From Lantana camara (taxonomy: Eukaryota; Streptophyta; Magnoliopsida; Lamiales; Verbenaceae): a DNA stretch of 64,000 bases. The position numbers and the translations under genes were made by a program. The notes beneath the pieces were generated by a model. It had not been told where the DNA came from. It ran no database searches and was given only the letters and a program-made list of their open reading frames with translations. Below are positions 11,902 to 23,708 of the stretch, in pieces. Numbering within the stretch: position 1 is the stretch's first letter; each line of letters begins with the position of its first letter. The stretch spans positions 34,020,501 to 34,084,500 of the forward strand of contig CM074865.1 in assembly GCA_037501455.1 (NCBI GenBank), written 5' to 3'.

Positions 11902-13807
11902 CCTTAGGATGTAGCACCCGGAATGCTAGGTAGCCACATCCCCCGCACCATAGTTCAATTCACATATGATATGGACGACCCATACATGAATCAAGCCTAT
12001 AGCGAACGGGAGACAATAAAAAATGACTCACTTGCTAGGCGGGATAAACCCCAAACCAAACAATCAACTTAGAGCAATAAAAGTGGAAGCAATAATTCAT
12101 TCATTACTTATAGGTACCATATTTACATATCAAGTATAAATACTAATAGGTACCAACATACATATCAATACAATATCATACCACTTATCAAGACCAAAGC
12201 AAAAAGCAAAAGTATCAATAAGGTACATGCCAAAGTAAAATGACAATGCTAGACCCAAAGCGATAAAACTGGACTCGACCCCGCCTAGCACACAACCCTG
12301 CAAACTGAAAATGTGAGGTGTCAGTCTACACAAGACTGAGTGAGGGGTTTATAAATAAATATTAGCGCAAGTATCATGCAAGCCCTAATCTCTGGTAAGG
12401 TTTTATAAAATGAAACAATAAGTTCAAGAAAAACAATAGACTTGCCCGAGATTACAACTATTTCAATTTAACAATTCAATCAATTCAATTCAATCAATTA
12501 GTGGCCCGGCGAGTGAGGGAAATTCTCCAACCTTACTCCGATAGTGAACATTACCAATATTTAGATTATCAATGGTTAAGTGAGCATGCAAGTTATTACA
12601 GTGCACAATTAGCAGTTTCAATCCTTTTTTCCTCCGGTGATGGTGGGATTGCAAGGCCCCACCACCCAATCATGTTGTACGTCGGGAACATGACTCCCAC
12701 GTACGGGATTTCTTCATCCACCAAACCTCCTTGTGGACTCAGAGGTGATCCCAAATGGTGAGGATAGTGCAAGAGTTACCCGTCAGCCCTTGCTTCCCCG
12801 GTTGGCTCAATACACTATCCTCGGGCCTAAAGTGAACATGCTTTACTCGCCCAATCAATCAATCAATCAAGCAATCAATTCTTTCCGTGAAATTAGTTGG
12901 AAATCAATAAGGTTTGGAAAACTATAGGTATATATATACATTTTGGCCGAAAACTTCACATAAGGTTGTAGGGTTCTATGTATCTAGAATTAAACCTCAC
13001 CTGACGAGCGACAGAACAAGACAAGGATACAAGAAAGTGTGTATTCGATCAATGATCTCCGCCTTGGAGAAGAACTGGACAAGAAAGGAAACAACGTGAA
13101 CTCGTGAGATAAGACTCAATAATGAGACCAAGTATGACGCACGACAATGCTCTTGTAAATAAATAAACTATCCCAACACTTTAATAACCAAATAAATTGA
13201 TAATCAAGTAATACATAACATGTATGAGAACCAATTAACACTTAAGAGATGAAATAAATCTCAAAGAGTCATGTATTCACATCATTCCAATATTTCAAGT
13301 TCAATTCATATAAGGCATGGAGTCACACAATCACGTTTGAGCAATTAAGTACCCAGAAGTATCAAGTAGGAGCATACTTATCAATTAATCAAGTATATAT
13401 ATAATATAATTCACATATGGGAGCCAAGAGAGTGAAAGGAATGCAAGAAGGAAGGTTTTGGTGAAGTTTGGCAAAAGTTGACAGTTTTCGGAAACGTACA
13501 AGCTGTAGGAAAATGGAAATATCTTGAGTTGTACGAGTTAGAATTAATTTTTGTTTATTGTAAATGAAACTAGACACATAGGGCTTTCCAAGGATATATG
13601 GCTCGTTTTCTAGTTCAAAGCGAGGAGAAAATGGCGTAAACTTGAAGTTGGGTGAATGCAGTTTGTCGATAAAGTGGCGACAACAAAAAGAATTGATTAT
13701 ATCTTAGAAATGGGATAAGATATTGATGTTATTCCAACGAGGTTGTTCTAGACTTCAAGAGCTTTCCGTGGGTTCAAAAATAAGGTCAATCCGAGTTCAA
13801 ACGAAGT

Positions 13808-13928
13808 CGGCACGACCGTGTCAAGATTGGCCTGAAAGCTGACACGGCCGTGTTGTGCAGAAATATTCCAACTCGAAGTTCCAACACAGCCGTGTTGAGA
13901 ATGAACTAGGTTGGACACGGCCGTGTTG
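13808..13928. repeat. 5-6-5 dyad cluster, copy B (4 sites)
   Basis: Dyads at 13808, 13840, 13882 and 13913 read CGGCA-CGACCG-TGTCA, TGACA-CGGCCG-TGTTG, CAACA-CAGCCG-TGTTG and GGACA-CGGCCG-TGTTG. Within-pair spacing is 32 and 31 bp. The arm type (ACA/TGT) resembles copy G. Confidence 0.85.
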
Positions 13929-14498
13929 AAGCAAATTGGACGAAAAAATAGGGAAAAACAGGGCATACTTACGGAAATTGGCTCCCAAGCCTTCCCACAT
14001 CAAACCAAGACAAGAATTCACCCCAAAACTATCATATATCATGCATATATCTCACATATATCAATTAGCCACCATTTAATTCATGGAAACAAGCATAGCT
14101 CATCAAGAATTCATCCATGAAACTAATATGAAGTCAAATGATCAATCATGCTTCACACTTCATGAATCTAAGTTATAAATGTATGAAACTAGTTCAAAAC
14201 CAACATATAAAATCCATATAGCCACAAAGACATCACAAGAGTCATAAACCCTAACTTTGCTAACATAAATCCTCAAAGAAAATATGCATGCTCTTACCTT
14301 GAAGATGAGAAGATGAAGGGAAAGAGAAAGATAAAGTCTTGGAGCTCAAATTCTTGAAGAAAAATGGAATAAAACTTGGCTTCCTTCTCCATGGTTGGAT
14401 CGGTATAGAGGGAGAGAGAAATGGAAATATCTTTATCTTGTCTCAAGAATGAAAGGAAGGAGATAATATATGTATATGTGTATGTAAAATAGGAGGCA

Positions 14499-14500
<2 letters not shown>

Positions 14501-14538
<38 letters not shown>
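14501..14538. repeat. (AT)19 microsatellite
   Basis: An uninterrupted AT run lies in copy B near its LTR 5' side. Copies E and F carry AT runs at comparable positions. Confidence 0.95.
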
Positions 14539-14541
<3 letters not shown>

Positions 14542-14967
14542 TTGTATATACTTAAAGTGAGTCAAGATATATATGTATATGTGTATATATGTATGTATGG
14601 GATATAATTAAAGTGTGATGAAAAGTCTTGGCATTAAAACTTATTTGCACATAAGCCCTTGTCTCTTAGGAATTTACAAGTTAGAGATGTATCAACTTGA
14701 CATGTATGGGAGATGATTATATAACCATATATATATGTATATATACAGCTCTAAAAGAATATGCTGAAATGGAGTTGAATATATATATGTTATGCTAAAT
14801 CACTTAAATCATAATTGCAAGTATTCAAATCAAGGAAATTAAATAACGCAAATCTACTAAATATGAATCATGCCATAAATTACAAGTTGATAAAATTTCA
14901 TGTAGACACTTGATCAAATAATTCACAAATATCATGAAATACATAATTGAAAAACTGGGGCATTACA

Positions 14968-16716
14968 TAGTCACCCCACTACTCGTGGCCAGCAACTAGT
15001 TCCACTATTAAACTTAAATCTTATTGATGGAATGCCAGGAATTTAGTTCAAAATTTTCACCTTAATTTAAACACCTATTTTCAAAATTTGCTTAATATTT
15101 TTAAGGGAATTTTTGATTTAACTGGAGAGTTGTCCCATTCGATCTCACCAACATATATGTTATCCAGATTTTAGTCTTGATTAATGTAAATACAATTTAG
15201 ATACATTTCACATAAGCACATAGCAGATAATATGTCCTAGCATGATACTAATATGAGATGATCATGGGTTTTCCTATCTTATGCATGATATGTGGGAGCC
15301 ACTTCACAACCACAAGTTCTAACATACGTACATGCCACATAAAATAGTTTAAATCACACAATGGAATTGAAAAATAAAACGATATCCTATCTATTACAAT
15401 AATAGAAACCCTTCTAACATTTTAAGGGGTCTTCACTTATGGACTCCATGTTACTTGTTGTGTGGATCCTTCTTACTCCATGGGTGCATTGTCTCCAAAA
15501 TGAAAGAAAAAACATCACCACCTAAATCTACTCTCAAATTAAAATAAAAAGAAAAAGACATAAAGTAATAAGGCTTAATCTTCATATTGGACTTAGACAA
15601 ATACACGGGGCATACCCCGGCCGAAAAACAGTAATATGGAAAGTCATATAATAAACACATAACAGTAGGCACATAAGTGGGGCACCGACCCCAATTGAAA
15701 AACCCAACTATGGGGCTCCAACCCCAAATTTAAACCATCCATGTGCACAATGTAAAACATCACAAGATTAACCCATGATCACCTAATATTCTAAATTGCA
15801 AGAATTTAAATTTACAAATAATTTAAAATTCTCGCCTTTAAGTTCTAATAACTTAAAAACACGACTTAGATGCAATTCTTGTTCATGAATTCTTTCAAAT
15901 AGTCAAAAAAAAAAAAAAATTTAAATCATTAAAATTCTAATTAATTTCCAAAAATTAATAATTTTATCTTTTCATTATTTCAAAAATAATATGTACAATT
16001 TTTCACAAAAAATAAATTCCGTTTTAATTTCATAAAATCCCAATTTTAATTAATTATTTCAAAAAATAATTTTAATTTAATAAAATAGATTTTTACAGAA
16101 TTAAATCGGGATTTGATCTATCAAAACACGAACGAGAAAGCCATGGCCCGGCCTCGCCCGCACGCGGATGACCGGCATCCGTGCGGCGTCGCGTGCCCCT
16201 GTACACATTGCGCATGGTTGCCTGGGCCGGCAGGCATGGGGATGGGCGGGACGGGCGACAGGCAGCTCGGGCTGCCAGTATGCGTGCTACTGCACGGTTT
16301 GCGGGACACCCCGGACGACAATGCCTACAAGCGCTGGACGGACTACGTGCATGCCTGCGTGAGGCATGCGCCCAAGTAGATGCCGGGCGGTGGGCTGGTC
16401 GGCTCGGAGCTGGGCGTGCGAGGCCTTAGCACGCCCATGCATCGCGTTTTCGTTCATAATGCGATTTCGTGTTTTGCAATTTATTTCAAAAGCTCAAGAT
16501 TCAATCCATGAAATGAAAACACGATTCAATCAATTTGATTTAAAACAATTTTCAATCAAAATTTTAAGAAAATGATTTTTCAGAAATTTCAAGAAAAATT
16601 ACAGATTCGTTTTTCTAATATTTCTAAAAATTCAAGAATACTCAATTGCATCCAAATCTAAGAATTTCTACCAAATTCTTAATACGAAGATGAATCAAGA
16701 ATAGGCCTTGCAAGGT
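14968..16716 (-). other. Probable 5' leader of copia C2, noncoding
   Basis: This AT-rich region between the copy B LTR and the C2 primer site has no credible ORF. Two perfect 5-6-5 dyads occur 33 bp apart: TGGGG-CACCGA-CCCCA (15678-15693) and TGGGG-CTCCAA-CCCCA (15711-15726). A shorter CGGGG-CATA-CCCCG lies at 15606-15619. A sharply GC-rich island (16140-16450) is full of inverted repeats. It may be C2 leader, as the PBS follows immediately, but part could be another LTR. Confidence 0.5.
16140..16450. other. GC-rich, hairpin-dense island
   Basis: About 310 bp, visibly GC-rich, stands inside AT-rich sequence. Inverted repeats include CGGATG-ACCGG-CATCCG (16165-16181), GCCTG-GGCCGG-CAGGC (16220-16235), GGCAG-CTCGGG-CTGCC (16261-16276), CGTGC-TACT-GCACG (16283-16296), and TGGGCGTGC at 16411 pairing with GCACGCCCA at 16429. 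Short ORFs overlap in several frames on both strands, as expected from composition, and none shows a recognisable domain. Confidence 0.6.
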
Positions 16717-16729
16717 GGCTCTGATACCA
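16717..16729 (-). other. Primer binding site of copia C2
   Basis: GGCTCTGATACCA is the exact complement of TGGTATCAGAGCC, two bases from the LTR that starts at 16732. Confidence 0.9.
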
Positions 16730-17860
16730 CTTGTTGGGAAATACAAAACGGTAACACAGCAGAATTAAATTTTTTCTCCCAAAAAGCAAGATCTAGACTT
16801 GTAATTCTTATTCTCGATTCGTAAGGATTTCAAAAACTGAATTCGATCGAATCTTTCTTGACACGTTTGAGCCGCGCTCAAATACGCTTCAAGTGGCAAG
16901 TCCCTCGAACTTCCTCGAATCTTCAAGCCTCTGAAATCGCAGTCCTCTAGTGTAATAATCCACACCAACCTCGATCAATATCTAAACAGTGAGGATTCTA
17001 GTACTATATTTAGTGTTTAGGCTCTAAGGGATTTGTATGAAGTAATTTAGAAAACATCTTGTATCAATCTTCCCATGGGGTTTGAACCCCACCCTTAAAT
17101 TGTAACATCCCGCTCGTCCGGCCGTACAGGTACGCCTTATCGAGATTGTTACGTGCGTATTTAATTATTTTATATTATGCCTTTAAATGTTTAATTAATT
17201 GCTTAAGTGTTTATTATAATATTTATTTGCATTAATTGTTACGTATTTAAACGTTTTTCCCTGTTTGATCCCTTTCTTTATTCGTATGCCCCGTATCTGC
17301 TCCTAATTATGTGAAATTATGCGACAACGTGTTATGCATGAATTACGTGTTTCAAGAATTTGTTTAAGTGCTCATTAATTGTTTTTGACTTCGTTTAACA
17401 TGGTTCATAAACCGTTTTAATGGTTAAGGGATTCGAGGGCCTAATTCGCTTAGCGCATCTTGGGTTCCGAAGGGCGTAACTTGAGCTCGGGAATTCGGAT
17501 TCGAATTCCTGAAGAAGCATCAGACTCAAAACGAAGAATGAAAGCTAGAGAATCCAACTTTGTATTTTTCTAAGCCCGTTTGAACCCCGTATTTCGCCCG
17601 TATTAAGCCTCGCGTGCATTTTGACCCCCTTGCACTAAAATGACCATATCTCCCTCATTTGTTGACCAAATTAAGTGATCTTTGGGCCCACATTCTTCTC
17701 ATTTAATTTCCTTTCTTTCCTTTTCCCTTTCACTTCGTTCCTCAGCAGAAAAAGAAGGAAAAGGTAGCAGTTCAACCGAGACAAGAAGGGAGGGAGAGAA
17801 GCACTAGTCAATCTTCATTTCCAAGATCGTTTCTTATCCGATTCGGCTCAAATTTGAAAG

Positions 17861-20192
17861 GTAATTCCGGTTTTATATTCTCAATCCCTTGACCTTTCTT
17901 TTAAGTCCATAATTGCTGAATTATATGATCATTTGAGCATTCTTTGGTTAGCAACATGAATATTAAGGGTTAGAGCTTTTTGTGATGAATTTGCTTGAAT
18001 TATTGAGCTTTCTTTGAATTTGATCCATGCTAATTGAACCTTAGACATCATATATTATTTGTATGGACCGAATTTGCATGCTAGCTTAGGATTTATGAGA
18101 GTTTGATTTAAGAATTTTGGGTTTTTGTATGAATATGTGTATACATGGTCCCTTCTCCATTTTCTTGCATTTTGGTTCGGTTTTGGCATGACTTTTGGCA
18201 AGTATTTGATGTATATTTGTGTCATATTCCTTTCCTTTCTTGTTGGCTTGAGTTTGAGTGGGTTTTGGTCGAGTTTTGCTGTTGTTTTTGCATCTGCTGC
18301 TGCTGTCGCCAGAGGTCGCGCCCGCGACCGGGGGAAGAAGAAATCTGGTCGTGCCCGCGACCAGACAATGGCCCAACTTCGACCTGCTACAGTGCTCAAG
18401 GCTGTTGAAGAAGATGGTCGCGACCGCGACCCTTTTTGGCCTGTTTTTGGTCGCCCCCGCGACCTGTTTTTGCCCTACCTTCAAATTTTTGCTGCTTTGT
18501 TTGCTGGAGAAGCGACCACATTTAGGCATGTTTCCCTTTTGGGGGAAGTTTCGAACTGCTTCTCCCTTGTTTGTTTCGTTTGTCGTTTCTTTGTGTTTTA
18601 TGTGTTTTCCTTGCTTCTTTCTTATCCTGTATGCATATATAACTTGTGTATTATGTGTTAAGTGTTTAATTATGAATTTATCTCGTGAATTCCATGCTTT
18701 TACGTGAAATAAACGATCTACGTACTCTATATGTCTTATATATGCATGCATGCAAGAATATTACGTTTATTTGATTTGTATGATATTTAATTGCTCCTTT
18801 TATGACTTGTATGAATTGTATACATGTTATTTAATATGTTAAGCTTGTTATATGAAATATATGAATTCGTTTAACGTGAAATAAATGGCCTACGTGCTTC
18901 ATATGTGCTTAAACGTGCATGCATGAACCTATATGACGTTTAATTGCTTTGCAAGGTATTTTCTTGAGCCTTTCATGACTTGCATGCATGGTTAATTTAA
19001 TATATGGCATGCTATGTGTGTTATATGAAATTCATGAAGTCATTTAGCGTAATTTATGGAATTTAATACGTGTTATGAATTTGCATGCGTTAAATGACCT
19101 CTCATTGTAATTCTTATGCATTATTTGCATTCATATGCATATGCCGAGCGTTTAAATGGTTCATGTTGAGTCTAAGTATGTCCCTTGTCCTTTGTTTTGT
19201 CTTTAGGTCCGTTTCGTGGTTGACGAGGAGGTGTTTTAGAAGTGTTTTGGTTCATTGCGTCCGGTGTGGTCGACAAGGTGAGGTTTTCTTCCTTTTTAGT
19301 TAAATGACCTACAACCCTACATGTGTTTTAAGCCTGCATGCGATATACGTATATATAATTATGTAAATACGTGTTTGATTAGTATTTTGTGGGATTTGTC
19401 CCTTTTACTATGAATTATTGGAAAAAAACTTTTATATATATACGTAACCTATTTTATATTTATTTGATTTGAAAAGGGTTGGTGTGTGTGAACGTTTTGA
19501 AAATAGCGAGAAATACAACTTTGTATATAAGTCGAAAAATTCTGAAATTTCGAAATTAATAAGACTTTGAATTCTGACTTATGAATTGGGCCCGAGGAAG
19601 TGGTATGTGATTCTCGGGTCGACCATGGGGTCGCCGAGCTCACTCATCAACACAACCCCATTTTGACATAGGGAAATTCGCCCATCCTCAGGAGTTCGAG
19701 GGGAAGGCGGTTTCTCGGTTACCAGCGATTGCCGGGGAACAGGTAGGATCCCCCGGCTCACACATTCTGACGAGAGAACGGGGTTGAGTAAACGTTAACT
19801 CATCCCCAAAAGGTGAAATGGTGGATTATTTATGAGCTTTGCTTTATTTTGATTCTGTTTCTTCTTTGAAAGGAGTTAGGTGGGTTTGAACTCGTTCTCG
19901 CCGAGTCTTTGATTTTTGCTTATGTTTGTTGTTCGTGAAACGAGAGTGGACTTGGACAATTGCTAAAATTTGGTTATTTTGGGCTTTTACCCTAAAATCT
20001 TTTATATATTTATTATCAAGGGCTAAAATGATTTAGATTGCAAAAACCACGCCCCGGTTCATGAACTTTCTGATTTGAATATGCTCTGTTCTATTATTTA
20101 CGTACGTGTGAGTGTGTTAGCCCCCTCATGTGTCATTAGGACTGACCCCTCCTCGTTGTTTTCTTTTCCCCTTTTCGTTCTTTGAGTTGCAG
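17861..20192 (+). other. Predicted two-intron 5' leader inside LTR copy C
   Basis: A donor GAAAG/GTAATT at 17861, an acceptor ...TTTGTCTTTAG ending at 19206, a 71-bp exon (19207-19277), a second donor GACAAG/GTGAGG at 19278 and a second acceptor ...TTGAGTTGCAG ending at 20192 fit two introns. Equivalents are kept elsewhere: the GAAAG/GTAAG donor on the minus strand near 1060, 14297, 26880 and 60583; the short exon with a CAAG/GTGAGG donor at 30411-30477 and 33781-33844; the last acceptor at 31206. The dyad cluster lies in intron 1. This is inferred from signals only. Confidence 0.55.
18314..18464. repeat. 5-6-5 dyad cluster, copy C (4 sites)
   Basis: Dyads at 18314, 18347, 18416 and 18449 all have arms GGTCG...CGACC. 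Cores are CGCCCG, TGCCCG, CGACCG and CCCCCG. Within-pair spacing is 33 and 33 bp, with 69 bp between pairs. Confidence 0.9.
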
Positions 20193-20607
20193 GTTCTCTT
20201 GGAGGTTGTTCGTGCTGGGCGGCGGTTGTTTCTTTTGAGTTTTGGGTCATTTAGCGAGTTCATGCATTGTTTTAGTTTAGTATGTACCTTTGAATTTTTG
20301 AAATATGTATAAGACCTTAAATTTGGAATTTGGTATAATTGTTTTGCCTAACGCGATTCATTATGGTATCTCTGATTAATTTCTTAGCATGAATATTCGA
20401 ATGTATGAATCCTGGTGCTTCCGCATTTGTATTTGTTTATTTCGCGTACTCTGATTTAGGGTCTAGACCGCCTAGCCTAGGTGTGATTTTGTTTATCACC
20501 CGTTCGCCGTATCTTGGTGTGTGTGCGGATTGTCCATTTCGTTACACGTGTCGAGCTTCGGTGCGGGGGGTGTAGTGCCTTGTGCTCCAGGGTACTACAG
20601 CCTAAAG

Positions 20608-20620
20608 TGGTATCAGAGCT
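20608..20620 (+). other. Primer binding site of copy C
   Basis: TGGTATCAGAGCT, the Met-tRNA type primer site, lies 8 bp after the LTR end. It is followed by a leader (GGTTGCAAAAC...) that is shared with copy G at 63950-63990 on the other strand. Confidence 0.9.
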
Positions 20621-20811
20621 TCTGGTTGCAAAACTGGGGCTCTAGCGTCGTGTCGGGTCTGTCTAGGTCGTTCGGCTTAGGATTATATGCTTGTTTGCAT
20701 TCATTCTCACTTTTACGTGAATTATTTGAATTATTTGCATTAATTGTTTACATGAACATGTACTAAACCCTGCACACCTCGATATTTTGGAATTATTTTT
20801 CCTATTTCAGG

Positions 20812-21790
20812 ATGGCATCTTCATCTCGATATGAATCATCGAAAGGAATACAAGGGAAACAAGCAACCCCGATTTACAAGAAATTTAAAGAGTTCAATCC
20901 GCCGAAGTGGACCGGAGGTGATGAAGTTAAAGCCGAAAAGTGGTTGTCCGAGATACTAGAGATTTGGGAAAATTGTCCAGGATCATCACAAGAGAAGGTA
21001 GAGTGTACTTCCCATTTATTTCAAGGCCAAGCTTCAAATTGGATAAAAGAATTAAGATAGACAGTGGAAGAATCCGGAAAAGAGCTTGGTTGGGAGATAT
21101 TTACTCGGGAATTTTATTATAAGTATATTCCTCCAAGTGTGATGGTTAGAAGACTCCAAGAATTTTTGAATCTCGAGCAAGAGTTGAAGAAGGTGGATGA
21201 CCTCATAATGGAACTTGAAAGTTCGGGAGCCGGCAAAGATTGCCCTAAGGTTCGAAGTTATTTACAAGAACGTAGAGATAACATTCTTCAAATTTTCCAA
21301 GCCTCATCGGTACACGAATGATCCGAGGAAGTTAGAAGAACAGTTCAAGTGGAAATGGGTAATCAAAAGATGGAGTCTCACTCTCCTTATGTGGGACGAG
21401 ATTTGGGTTTGATTTCTAGCTCAAGCAAGAGACCCATATCTCAAATGGAGCTTTAAGAATTTGAAAGTGGCAACATTGACAAGAAGAAAAAGAAGAAAAT
21501 TCAATCATCGAAGAAGGGTTTGGTGCCCTCTCCGTCGAAGATGATTCAATGCTCTTATTGTCAAGGCCCAAATCATACGACATTGTAGGAAGAAATCAGG
21601 AAGATGCTACATATGTGGAGATTTGGGACATCTAGCAAACGGGTGCCCGAAGAATAGGAATTTGAAGCCAACGAAAAGCCGTGGTTCCAAGGCATCGAGT
21701 CAAGCCCAAGTTGAAGCAAGTGGAGATAAAGATTTGGATGCCAAGTTCGACATTTTCGTTACGGTGAAAGGTACACCAAAACATTTATGG
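20812..21790 (+). pseudogene. gag of copy C, decayed
   Basis: A gypsy-type Gag: Met at 20812 (MASSSRYESSKG), a conserved FNPPKWTGGDEVKAEKWL, FQGQASNW, then the retrotransposon-gag core FYYKYIPPSVMVRR. Two zinc knuckles follow: CSYCQGPNH (from 21550, cut by a frameshift) and CYICGDLGHLANGC (about 21605-21646). There are in-frame stops at 21058 (TAG), after SSVHE (about 21320) and near 21455, and one frameshift near 21590. It aligns by eye with the longer-frame gag of copy G. There is no pol downstream. Confidence 0.88.
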
Positions 21791-21995
21791 CATTTCATAC
21801 ATGCATCTTTTATTTTATTTCGGGGAAACCCATTTGTTTGTTTTTCTTCTAGTTTCTTTACTTTCGGTGCTTCTTGTTGTTGCTTTTGTTGCTTGTTCTT
21901 GTTGCTCTCGTTGTTTCCTTCTGTGTAGACTCTCTTTTGGGGAGAGTTTTGTAAGGTAGTGCCTGGGAGTGTTGGTGAGTTGTTGATGCTCTCGT

Positions 21996-22508
21996 TGTTC
22001 TATTATTTACGTACGTGTGAGTGTGTTAGTCCCCTCACCAGTCATTAGGACTGACCCCTCCTCATTGTTTTCTTTTCCCCTTTTCGTTCTTTGAGTTGCA
22101 GGTTCTCTTGGAGGTTGTTTGTGCTAGGCGGCGGTCGTTTCTTTTGAGTTTTGGGTCGTTTAGCGAGTTCATGCATTTTTTTAGTTTATTATGTACCTTT
22201 GAATTTTCGAAATATGTATAAGACCTTAAATTTGGAATTTGGTATAATTGTTTTGCCTAACGCGATTCATTATGGTATCTTTGATTAATTTCTGAGCATG
22301 AACATTCGTATGTATGAATCCTGGTGCTTCCGCATGTGTATTTGTTTATTTCACGCACTCTGATTTAGGGTCTAGACCGCCTAGCCTAGGTGTGATTTTG
22401 TTTGTCACCCGTTCGCTGTAGCTTGGTGCATGTGCGGATTGTCTATTTCGTTACACGTGTTGGGCTTCAGTGCGGGGGGTGTAGTGCCTTGCGCTTCGGG
22501 GTGCTACA
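21996..22508 (+). repeat. Truncated 3' LTR of copy C
   Basis: It is collinear with the last 0.5 kb of the 5' LTR (from about 20085). It starts abruptly in the LTR interior and ends GTGCTACA, followed by TSD TAAAT. Confidence 0.9.
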
Positions 22509-23222
22509 TAAATAGTCTAGGGTGGTTCGAACCCCCTTGTCTTGCAGTACAAGGTTTCCTAAACACTCAAAACTTTGAATTACTTGCTAGGTAACACAGG
22601 TATTCTACTTCGACCAAAAGTCTCCTTTGATCAACTTGCCCAACAAGAAACTCTATCTAACTCTCTTTGATATTTTCATTGGATATTTTATTTATTCATA
22701 ATAAATAAATTAATGCCAATAATAAATTAATTTATAATTAATTATTTATTAACATTTAAACTCCAAATTACGACTTAATAATAATTTATAATTAAAATAA
22801 AGTCTATTAAATAATTAATGAAAATTAATTATTTAATTTATCACACAAGAGCCCACAACCCTCTTTCAAAGTCTTGATTGGTTCGATCAACTAGTTTAAT
22901 CGATTTAAGCCTTAACCCTCGTGATCGGCCATTTGTGTGTGACACTCTAGGTTCTTTATTCAATTAGCAGTGATCCCGATTAATTAAGTCCTACTTAATT
23001 AATCTGTGACGCCCCGTGTTTTCGCCGTACAGGTACGCACGCGACACGTGTGAGTTTTGAGTGTTCGAATTATTTGCATGTTTTATCTGAATTATATGTC
23101 TAAGTGAACTATGTGAAATATGTGAATTAAATTACTTATGTGAAAACCTTAATTATATTCGCATTCATTTTATTTCCTAACTTATACACATTTTATTCCA
23201 TTTCATTTCATAAAACTCATTC

Positions 23223-23687
23223 TGTAATATCCTACATCAGTTGGGAATGAGAACAAAGCCTACCTTATAATAGGGAGTGGAAACCTTTCCTTATGGACTC
23301 GTTTTGAGCTATGGTCCTGCCCTGGCTCAGGAACAAATCCGTGAGGCGCTTAGGGCCAGCCCCCTTGGCAAAAGCGGACAATATCCACTTACTGGGATGA
23401 TTCTGTTCCTTCTATTTCAGTTGATATCAGAGCCGATGCCAGGAAGCTGATGTGCCAGCGAGGACGTTGGTCCCTCCAAGTGGGGGTGGATGTAATATCC
23501 CACATCAGTTTGGAAGGAGAACGAAGCCTGCCTTATATTAGGGGCTGGAAACCTTTCCTTATGGACGTGTTTTGAGCTATGGTCCCGTACTGGCTTATGA
23601 ACAAATCCGTGAGGCCCTTGGGGCCACGCCCCTTGGTCAAAGTGGACAATATCCACTTACTGGGCCGATCATGTTCCTTCTGTTTCA
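23223..23687 (+). mobile_element. Complete TRIM element, left arm
   Basis: LTR 23223-23419 (197 bp), internal 23420-23490 (71 bp), LTR 23491-23687 (197 bp). A primer-site-like TGATATCAGAGCC starts at 23422 and a purine tract GTGGGGGTGGA precedes the second LTR. No coding capacity. It belongs to a common plant TRIM type with an ATCCCACATCRGTT start. Sequence to the right lacks the CATTC TSD. Confidence 0.88.
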
Positions 23688-23708
23688 GTTGGTGATACCA
23701 TGTGCACC

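Larger units (their letters stand above)
11910..14967 (-). mobile_element. 5' LTR of minus L element, copy B
   Basis: On the minus strand the LTR begins TGTAATGCCCCAG at 14967 and ends ...GGGTGCTACA at 11910 (3058 bp), directly followed by a PBS. It carries the family landmarks: donor-like CTTCAAG/GTAAGAG (complement of 14291-14305), a dyad cluster (13808-13928), the second donor block (near 12990) and the ...GCGGGGGATGTG... end. The right flank starts TAGTC. No matching left TSD is recoverable because the 3' side of the element is degraded. It is similar to the partial LTR at 57034-58294. Confidence 0.85.
17101..20599 (+). repeat. 5' LTR of copy C (3.5 kb)
   Basis: It starts TGTAACATCCCGC and ends ...GGTACTACA. 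It is an unusually long LTR. Most of it appears to be promoter plus a spliced leader (see next entry) and the dyad cluster. Overlapping ORFs of 149-221 codons around 18086-18751 on both strands are not conserved in sister LTRs. Confidence 0.9.
17101..22508 (+). mobile_element. L-family element, copy C, carrying gag only
   Basis: This insertion runs TGTAACATCC...GTGCTACA with TSD TAAAT on both sides (17096-17100 and 22509-22513). Order is a 3.5-kb 5' LTR, PBS, leader, decayed gag, a short noncoding stretch, and only the last 0.5 kb of a 3' LTR. No protease, RT, RNase H or integrase is present. The junction near 21990 joins post-gag sequence to the LTR interior at short shared sequence (TGCTCT or TTGTTC), so a deletion removed the rest of the body and most of the 3' LTR. 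The matching TSD shows that both outer ends are original. Confidence 0.92.

Noticed and set aside
16113..16429. Possible GC-rich bacterial-type gene in the island
   Set aside because: Several short frames overlap on both strands with no domain; the inverted repeats explain the sequence better.
18086..18751. Long overlapping open frames (up to 221 codons) on both strands of LTR copy C
   Set aside because: They span the GC-rich dyad cluster and the predicted intron, are not conserved in sister LTRs, and have no recognisable domain.
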